Positions 59,007-64,000 of a stretch of 64,000 nt of DNA are shown one piece after another. How positions within the stretch are numbered: the stretch's first letter is position 1; every line of letters starts with the position of its first letter. The notes beneath the pieces are model-generated. The model saw only the letters and a list, made by a program, of their open reading frames with translations, had not been told where the DNA came from and searched no databases. The position numbers were made by a program, and so were the translations under genes. The DNA is from JARFQW01 sp963842955 (GTDB lineage: Bacteria > Pseudomonadota > Gammaproteobacteria > Steroidobacterales > XN24), in assembly GCA_963842955.1 (NCBI GenBank), contig CAWJIJ010000008.1, positions 1 to 64,000 on the forward strand, in the 5' to 3' direction.

Positions 59007-61020
59007 ATGGGTGCGTCGGAGTTCGAAAGCCAGATCGACAAACTCCGGGCGGCCTTGCGCCATCACAATTACCGCTACTACGTTCTTGACGATCCCGAGG
59101 TGCCTGACGCCGAATACGATCGGCTTTTTCGGGAGCTTCAGGCCCTGGAGGCCGATCACCCGAACCTGGTAACGGCTGATTCGCCTACCCAGCGGGTGGG
59201 GGCAGCGCCTGTCTCGGAATTCGGGACCGTTACGCACGACGTTCCCATGCTCTCCCTGGACAATGCTTTCGGCGACGAGGAGCTGAATGAATTCGACCGG
59301 CGTGTCCGTGACCGACTGGGCCAGGAAGAGCCGATCGACTACCAGGCCGAACCCAAACTCGACGGTGCAGCGGTCAGTCTGCGCTACGAGAACGGCATAC
59401 TCATCCGAGGGGCAACGCGGGGCGACGGGCTCACCGGGGAAGACATCAGCCACAATGTCCGGACCATACAGTCGATTCCTCTCAAGCTGCAGGGGACTCC
59501 GCCGCCGGTGCTCGAGGTCCGCGGCGAGATCTTCATGAGTACTGCGAGGGTTCATGGAGCTGAACCGGCGCATGGACGAGGAGGGCGGGAAGCCCTTTGT
59601 GAACCCGCGAAACGCTGCCGCCGGCAGCCTGCGGCAGCTGGACCCGAGACTGACCGCTGCACGGCCCCTGGAATTCATGGCCTACGGGGTCGGCGTGGTC
59701 GAAGGCGAGGAACTGCCGGAGCGGCACAGCGAGACCCTGGCGCTGCTGAAAGGATGGGGTATCCGGACCTCGCCCCTTGGCCAAGTCGTGACTGGCGCGT
59801 CGGGCTGCACTGCCTACTATGAGCGGATTGCGGCTCAGCGACCCGGGCTCCCCTACGAGATTGATGGCGTCGTATTCAAAGTCGACCTGCGGAGCCTGCA
59901 GGAACGGCTTGGTTTCGTGGCTCGTGCTCCAAGATGGGCGGTTGCGGCGAAATTTCCCGCGCAGGAGGAGCTGACCGTTCTTCGCGCGATCGAATTCCAG
60001 GTTGGCCGGACCGGAGCGCTCACGCCCGTGGCCCGCCTTGAGCCGGTCTTCGTGGGTGGTGTTACGGTGAGCAACGCGACGCTCCACAACATGGACGAGG
60101 TACGCCGCAAGGACGTTCGGCCGGGTGACACCGTTATAGTCCGCCGGGCGGGAGATGTGATCCCCGAGGTTGTCGGCGTTGTGCTGGACAAGCGACTGCC
60201 GGGGGCCCTGGAAGTCGAAATGCCGGAACGCTGTCCCGTTTGCGAATCCGACATTGTCCAGCCCGAGGGTGAGGCTGTGGCGCGGTGTTCAGGCGGGCTT
60301 TACTGCGCGGCCCAACGGAAAGAAGCACTCCGGCATTTCGCGTCCCGGAAGGCGATGGACATCGAGGGGCTCGGAACGAAACTGATCGACCAGCTGGTTG
60401 AAGCCGGGCTGGTGAAGACGCCCGCCGACCTTTATGGACTGGGCGTGGACGAACTCGCGGCGCTGGATCGCATGGCAGAGAAATCGGCTGAGAATCTCGT
60501 GGCGTCCATCGAGGAGAGCAAGCAGACGGAGTTCGGCCGCTTCCTGTTTGCGCTGGGGATTCGGGAGGTCGGCGAGGTCACTGCCCGACAGCTGGCCAGG
60601 CACTTCGACGATCTGGACGCTCTGATGGCGGCGGGCGAAGAGGCGCTGCTGGAAGTTCGCGACGTCGGCCCGATCGTCGCGGCGCACGTCGCCAGCTTTT
60701 TCGCCCAGGCGCACAATCGGGAGGTGATAGAGTCAGTTCTGAAGGCTGGGCTGGTGTGGCCGGCTGCCGTTCGGTCGAAAAACGACGAACTGCCTTTGAG
60801 CGGCAAAACGTTTGTGCTGACGGGTTCACTGTCCAGTCTGACGCGTGACGAAGCCAAGGCACGTATCGAGGCGCTAGGGGGAAAGGTGACCAGCAGCGTG
60901 TCCGGAAAGACCGACTACCTGGTCGCGGGTGATAGCCCAGGCTCCAAGCTGGACAAAGCAAGAAAACTTGGTGTCACGGTTTTGGAAGAAGATGAGTTTT
61001 TGGGGGTGCGTTTTGTCTGA
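59007..61020 (+). CDS. ligA: NAD+-dependent DNA ligase (frameshifted in this sequence)
   Basis: Seals nicks in replication and repair. Domain Ia and the adenylation domain carry the active Lys117 in EPKLDGAAVSLRYENG and GDGLTGEDISHNVRTI. The frame breaks at GGG 59548-59550 (one G too many). It then continues FMELNRRMDEEGGKPFVNPRNAAAGSLRQLD, the OB fold, the zinc finger (CPVC..C..C), HhH repeats and a C-terminal BRCT (LSGKTFVLTGSLSSLTRDEAKARIEALGGKV). Corrected length is 670 aa, against 671 in E. coli. Confidence 0.96.
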
Positions 61021-61899
61021 TGAACAGGACCTTGCTAAAGCTGCCCTTGATGAAACACGATCACTTCGTCCGGACATACGAGATGCTGCGTCTGAGACCT
61101 TGGTAAAAATTCTGGAGGCTCTAAGTCTTTTCTGCCTTCAACACGGGTTTGGCAAGACGGAAATTGAGGAGGTGCTCCGAAGGACTCTTGTTTCTCAAGC
61201 AGTTACTTTTTGCGCGAGTCGAAACATAAGTAGTTCTGTATCACGATTGGCCGTTCTTACGGGATTGTCGCGGAAGCGGGTTCGCGAGGTATTGGACGTT
61301 TCTTTGGCAGCCTCTCATTCGTCCCCTTGCCGTTAGGTCGGCTAGTAAAGCTTGTCGATATCTGGCAAACGAATCCTTCTTATTTGGATGAGGCTGGTTT
61401 GCCAAGACCTCTGGCAATCGGGCGTTCCCAAGACGAAGGGAGTTTCTCGGCCCTCGCGCGCGAGGCTGCGGGAGATATTCCGCCAACCACTCTAATTCGA
61501 GAACTCGTCCGAATGGGCGCGGTAGAAAAAGCAGGGGAGAACATAACCCTTGTTTCAGCCAGGTTGCTTCCGAGGCCCGGAGATAGCGATGTGCTCAATA
61601 TCCGGATTGCGGGTGATGCGGCTGCGGATTTTCTCTCCGCGATAAATAAAAATTTGACCCCGAAAGAGCCGAAATCATTCGAGCGGCGTGTCATTGCCGA
61701 GGGTTTGCCGCCGACAGATAAAGACGACTTTATTAGGTACGTCGAAACGTCGGCTGACGCGTTCGTGGAGCAAATAAATGCATGGGTATTGGAACGGAAG
61801 AAAACTGCCCTAGCAAAAAAGGGCGCCACAGAAAGCACGGAGCCACTGGCGAGGGTTGGTATGGGGATTTATCTTTTCCAAAGTTGCCAGGAAGACTAG
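61013..61899 (+). CDS. DUF6502-like protein, copy 1 (frameshifted in this sequence)
   Basis: Two frames together form one protein. The first (61013-61336) starts at TTG 61013, overlaps ligA by 8 nt, and has VKILEALSLFCLQHGFGKTEIEEVLRR and LTGLSRKRVREVLD. The second (to 61899) has PLGRLVKLVDIWQTNPSYLDEAGLPRPL, LAREAAGDIPPTTLIRELVRMGAVE and GMGIYLFQ. One missing base near 61300-61326 would join them into about 295 aa. The layout matches my memory of DUF6502, a family of unknown function; the fold looks helical with an HTH-like segment (inferred). GC content is visibly lower than in ligA. Confidence 0.72.
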
Positions 61900-61925
61900 T
61901 AGTAAGTCGCCGAAAAAGTTTCAAC

Positions 61926-61957
61926 GAAAAAAGGGGCCCTCATCTTAGGGCCCCTTT
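61926..61957 (-). terminator. Intrinsic terminator between convergent genes
   Basis: AAAGGGGCCCT / AGGGCCCCTTT with a 6-nt loop. The A-run on the left (61927-61932) gives six or more U on the minus strand, so it acts best for the repeat-protein gene; the plus direction has only TTT. It may serve both converging transcripts. Confidence 0.75.
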
Positions 61958-63475
61958 CAGTTTCTCGAGAGCTGTGCAGAGGGGTAGGGGTTGATCCCGA
62001 TCCATCGATGCCCTGGATACCGGAGCCATCGATGCCGCGGGTGCCGGAGCCGTCGATGCCACGGGTGCCGGAGCCGTCGATGCCACGGGTGCCGGAGCCG
62101 TCGATGCCGCGGGTGCCGGAGCCGTCGATGCCACGGGTGCCGGAGCCGTCGATGCCGCGGGTGCCGGAGCCGTCGATGCCGCGGGTGCCGGAGCCGTCGA
62201 TGCCGCGGGTGCCGGAGCCGTCGATGCCGCGGGTGCCGGAGCCGTCGATGCCGCGGGTGCCGGAGCCGTCGATGCCGCGGGTGCCGGAGCCGTCGATGCC
62301 GCGGGTGCCGGAGCCGTCGATGCCGCGGGTGCCGGAGCCGTCGATGCCACGGGTGCCGGAGCCGTCGATGCCCTGGGTGCCGGAGCCGTCGATGCCCGGG
62401 TGCCGGAGCCGTCGATGCCGCGGGTGCCGGAGCCGTCGATGCCGCGGGTGCCGGAGCCGTCGATGCCGCGGGTGCCGGAGCCGTCGATGCCGCGGGTGCC
62501 GGAGCCGTCGATGCCGCGGGTGCCGGAGCCGTCGATGCCGCGGGTGCCGGAGCCGTCGATGCCGCGGGTGCCGGAGCCGTCGATGCCGCGGGTGCCGGAG
62601 CCGTCGATGCCGCGGGTGCCGGAGCCGTCGATGCCGCGGGTGCCGGAGCCGTCGATGCCGCGGGTGCCGGAGCCGTCGATGCCGCGGGTGCCGGAGCCGT
62701 CGATGCCGCGGGTGCCGGAGCCGTCGATGCCGCGGGTGCCGGAGCCGTCGATGCCACGGGTGCCGGAGCCGTCGATGCCCTGGATGCCGGAGCCGTCGAT
62801 GCCCTGGATGCCGGAGCCGTCGATGCCCTGGATGCCGGAGCCGTCGATGCCCTGGGTGCCGGAGCCGTCGATGCCGCGGGTGCCGGAGCCGTCGATGCCG
62901 CGAATTCCTGAGGCAATCAGGATGCCGCTTTGGGTGGGAGACGTTCCGACTGCCTCAACGTAGGTTCCGATCGAGAGTAGAGCAAGGTCGAACGGCAGAA
63001 GGCTCGCGTAGTCGACGATCGTTCCACCGACAGTGGCCCTACCACTTGCTTCATCAAGCCCGGTCACAAAACCGCGCACTTCAAAAGTAAGTCCGCCATT
63101 GTTAAACGCACCATGCATACGGTTGACTGTCGACGCGAAAGCGCCGGATTCGAATGACATGCCAGCAACGGAGACGATGTCCCCAATCTGAAGATTGGCC
63201 GGTGACCGAGTGGCGTCAGTCAGGAAAACGCGCTGGCCAAGAACGATGATCTCGGTCTTGCTCTCGATTGATTCAACTGGCCCGAAGACGACGAGCTGGA
63301 AGTCGTTATCAAGAGTCACAAGACTGTCGGATTGAAGTCCATTTGTCACGGCGCCATTCGACACATCCATCGCGCGAATGTGCGTGTTTGGGGAGCCAAG
63401 GCTGGCGATGCCAAGCGCGACTGTACCTGCCACGGCAGCCTTTCTAGAAGGTTCGAATCTCTTCCATGTGGTCAT
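61940..63475 (-). CDS. Secreted DUF5666-like protein with GIDGSGTR octapeptide repeats
   Basis: 511 aa as read. A basic, hydrophobic N-terminus (SRKAAVAGTVALGIASLGS) suggests a signal peptide. Residues 50-190 form two beta-rich modules (FQLVVFGPVESIESKTEIIVLGQRVFL, LQIGDIVSVAGM, FEVRGFVTGLDEASGRATVGGTIVDYA, GTYVEAVGT) resembling DUF5666. From about residue 190 the protein is tandem GIDGSG-TR/TQ/IQ octapeptides. A one-base gap near 62397 moves the last 16 units to an ASTAPAPR frame. Without it the GIDGSG frame would run through the terminator to 61896. The true C-terminus is therefore uncertain. The ATG at 63475 overlaps the upstream DUF6502-like gene by 32 nt, implying translational coupling. 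Confidence 0.75.
   Translation of the reverse strand: MTTWKRFEPSRKAAVAGTVALGIASLGSPNTHIRAMDVSNGAVTNGLQSDSLVTLDNDFQLVVFGPVESIESKTEIIVLGQRVFLTDATRSPANLQIGDIVSVAGMSFESGAFASTVNRMHGAFNNGGLTFEVRGFVTGLDEASGRATVGGTIVDYASLLPFDLALLSIGTYVEAVGTSPTQSGILIASGIRGIDGSGTRGIDGSGTQGIDGSGIQGIDGSGIQGIDGSGIQGIDGSGTRGIDGSGTRGIDGSGTRGIDGSGTRGIDGSGTRGIDGSGTRGIDGSGTRGIDGSGTRGIDGSGTRGIDGSGTRGIDGSGTRGIDGSGTRGIDGSGTRGIDGSGTRGIDGSGTRGIDGSGTRASTAPAPRASTAPAPVASTAPAPAASTAPAPAASTAPAPAASTAPAPAASTAPAPAASTAPAPAASTAPAPAASTAPAPAASTAPAPVASTAPAPAASTAPAPVASTAPAPVASTAPAPAASMAPVSRASMDRDQPLPLCTALEKLKGALR
62005..62891 (-). repeat. Tandem array of 37 x 24-bp units encoding GIDGSG(T/I)(R/Q)
   Basis: 887 bp, which is 37 units of 24 bp less one base. 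The plus-strand unit is TCGATGCCGCGGGTGCCGGA followed by GCCG. Variation is confined to a few bases: CCGCGG, CCACGG, CCCTGG and GGGTG or GGATG, giving Thr-Arg, Thr-Gln or Ile-Gln pairs. The IQ/TQ variants cluster at both ends and homogeneous TR units fill the middle, as expected from expansion by unequal exchange. No unit has a stop in any of six frames. One base is missing at about 62397. Confidence 0.97.
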
Positions 63476-64000
63476 TATTCAGTTCCTCTGGCGCTTCTAT
63501 GTGATATTCGAATACGCAAACGCCAACTTTGCGTAGCCCCGGTTCTTCAAGCGCAGTCACGAATCCCTGCGCCCTCTTTTTTTGTTTCTCGGCGATCTGG
63601 TCGCCGAGCCATTCATCCAGTTTTTCAAGAAAGCTCTGACCTTCCTCGCTAATAAGCGCTTTGAAATCGGAGAGCATCCATCTGTCCAAGGCATCCGAGG
63701 AAAAGACCCTGCGCTCAAAGAGCGGGGCCTTATCTCTATTTGGACTCAAGTTATGATCAAGAGTCTCCACTAGCGAGTGGACCGTTCGGCACATTCTTTC
63801 CAAACTCTCTGGACGGACTTTTCCAGATACGAACGCCTTATTGAGAAGGCGAACCTTCGACCCGTTCGCGACAAGTTTGGCAACTCCGGCGGCGGTTATC
63901 TCTTTGAGCAGTTCTTCGGGTGGAAGACCTAATCCGTGCCTCTCAACCAGGTCCGGGAATGTCTTGCCATCTCCACTAAGGGGTAATTCGAGGGGAATGC
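63444..64000 (-). CDS. DUF6502-like protein, copy 2 (partial, continues beyond window)
   Basis: The frame is open from the window edge to the stop at 63444; the N-terminus lies beyond 64000. The visible 185 residues read LPLSGDGKTFPDLVERHGLGLPPEELLKEITAAGVAKLV, SLVETLDHNLSPNRDKAPLFERRVF and ALISEEGQSFLEKLDEWLGDQIAEK. They end GVCVFEYHIEAPEE. The order mirrors copy 1 (AREAAGDIPPTTLIRELVRMGAVE, INKNLTPKEPKSFERRVI, FVEQINAWVLER). It overlaps the repeat-protein start by 32 nt and so forms an operon with it. Confidence 0.75.
   Translation of the reverse strand, partial: IPLELPLSGDGKTFPDLVERHGLGLPPEELLKEITAAGVAKLVANGSKVRLLNKAFVSGKVRPESLERMCRTVHSLVETLDHNLSPNRDKAPLFERRVFSSDALDRWMLSDFKALISEEGQSFLEKLDEWLGDQIAEKQKKRAQGFVTALEEPGLRKVGVCVFEYHIEAPEELNNDHMEEIRTF

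Noticed and set aside
62005..62891. CRISPR array
   Set aside because: The 24-bp units are contiguous with no unique spacers, and they encode an in-frame octapeptide. It is a coding tandem repeat.
61957..63090. Several long overlapping open frames on both strands across the repeat array
   Set aside because: The 24-bp unit has no stop in any frame, so all six frames stay open. Only the minus-strand frame joined to the DUF5666-like N-terminus has a plausible start, signal peptide and folded domain.

Overview
The window is a chromosomal segment of a high-GC gammaproteobacterium. The evidence is gene order: smpB/ratA/rnfH/bamE, fur-recN-nadK, hrcA-grpE-dnaK-dnaJ, carAB-greA, ftsH-folP-glmM-tpiA-secG-tRNA-Leu-nuoA-N, tRNA-fMet-rimP-nusA-infB-rbfA-truB-rpsO-pnp, gluQ-dksA and smc-zipA-ligA. 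HrcA, separate nuoC and nuoD, PhaR, and a zinc-less DksA with a Lys/Ala tail argue against Enterobacterales. They fit a Xanthomonadales- or Chromatiales-like lineage; the genus cannot be fixed from sequence alone.

Layout. Positions 1-1335: tmRNA gene (minus) and smpB (trans-translation). The tmRNA gene is split in its T-loop by a 265-nt group I intron, the most striking feature of the window. 1.5-7.2 kb: Na+-dependent transporter, ratA/rnfH, bamE, fur, recN, nadK. 7.4-12.3 kb: heat-shock cluster with a candidate sigma-32 promoter and a degenerate CIRCE-like site. 12.3-25.1 kb: dapB, carA, carB, greA, a DUF4149 protein, yhbY, rlmE, ftsH, folP, glmM, tpiA, secG, tRNA-Leu(GAG). 25.5-39.8 kb: complete complex I operon nuoA-N. 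39.8-48.5 kb: initiator tRNA and the translation/transcription-factor operon through pnp. 48.6-50.1 kb: a damaged M14 peptidase gene. 50.2-54.5 kb (minus): yheT, phaR, gluQ, a fused dksA, queF. 54.6-61.0 kb: smc, zipA, ligA. 61.0-64.0 kb: a more AT-rich accessory module with two DUF6502-like genes around a secreted DUF5666-like protein that carries 37 tandem 24-bp units (GIDGSGTR octapeptide).

Data quality. At least a dozen conserved, mostly essential genes (dapB, carB twice, rlmE, glmM, nuoG, nuoL twice, nuoN, probably truB, smc, ligA) carry single-base indels, nearly all in 2-6 nt homopolymers. Removing one base (or adding one) restores proteins of normal family length. This is best read as sequencing or assembly error, so such genes are annotated at full corrected extent. 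The M14 peptidase also appears to lack about 100 internal codons and is called a pseudogene candidate.
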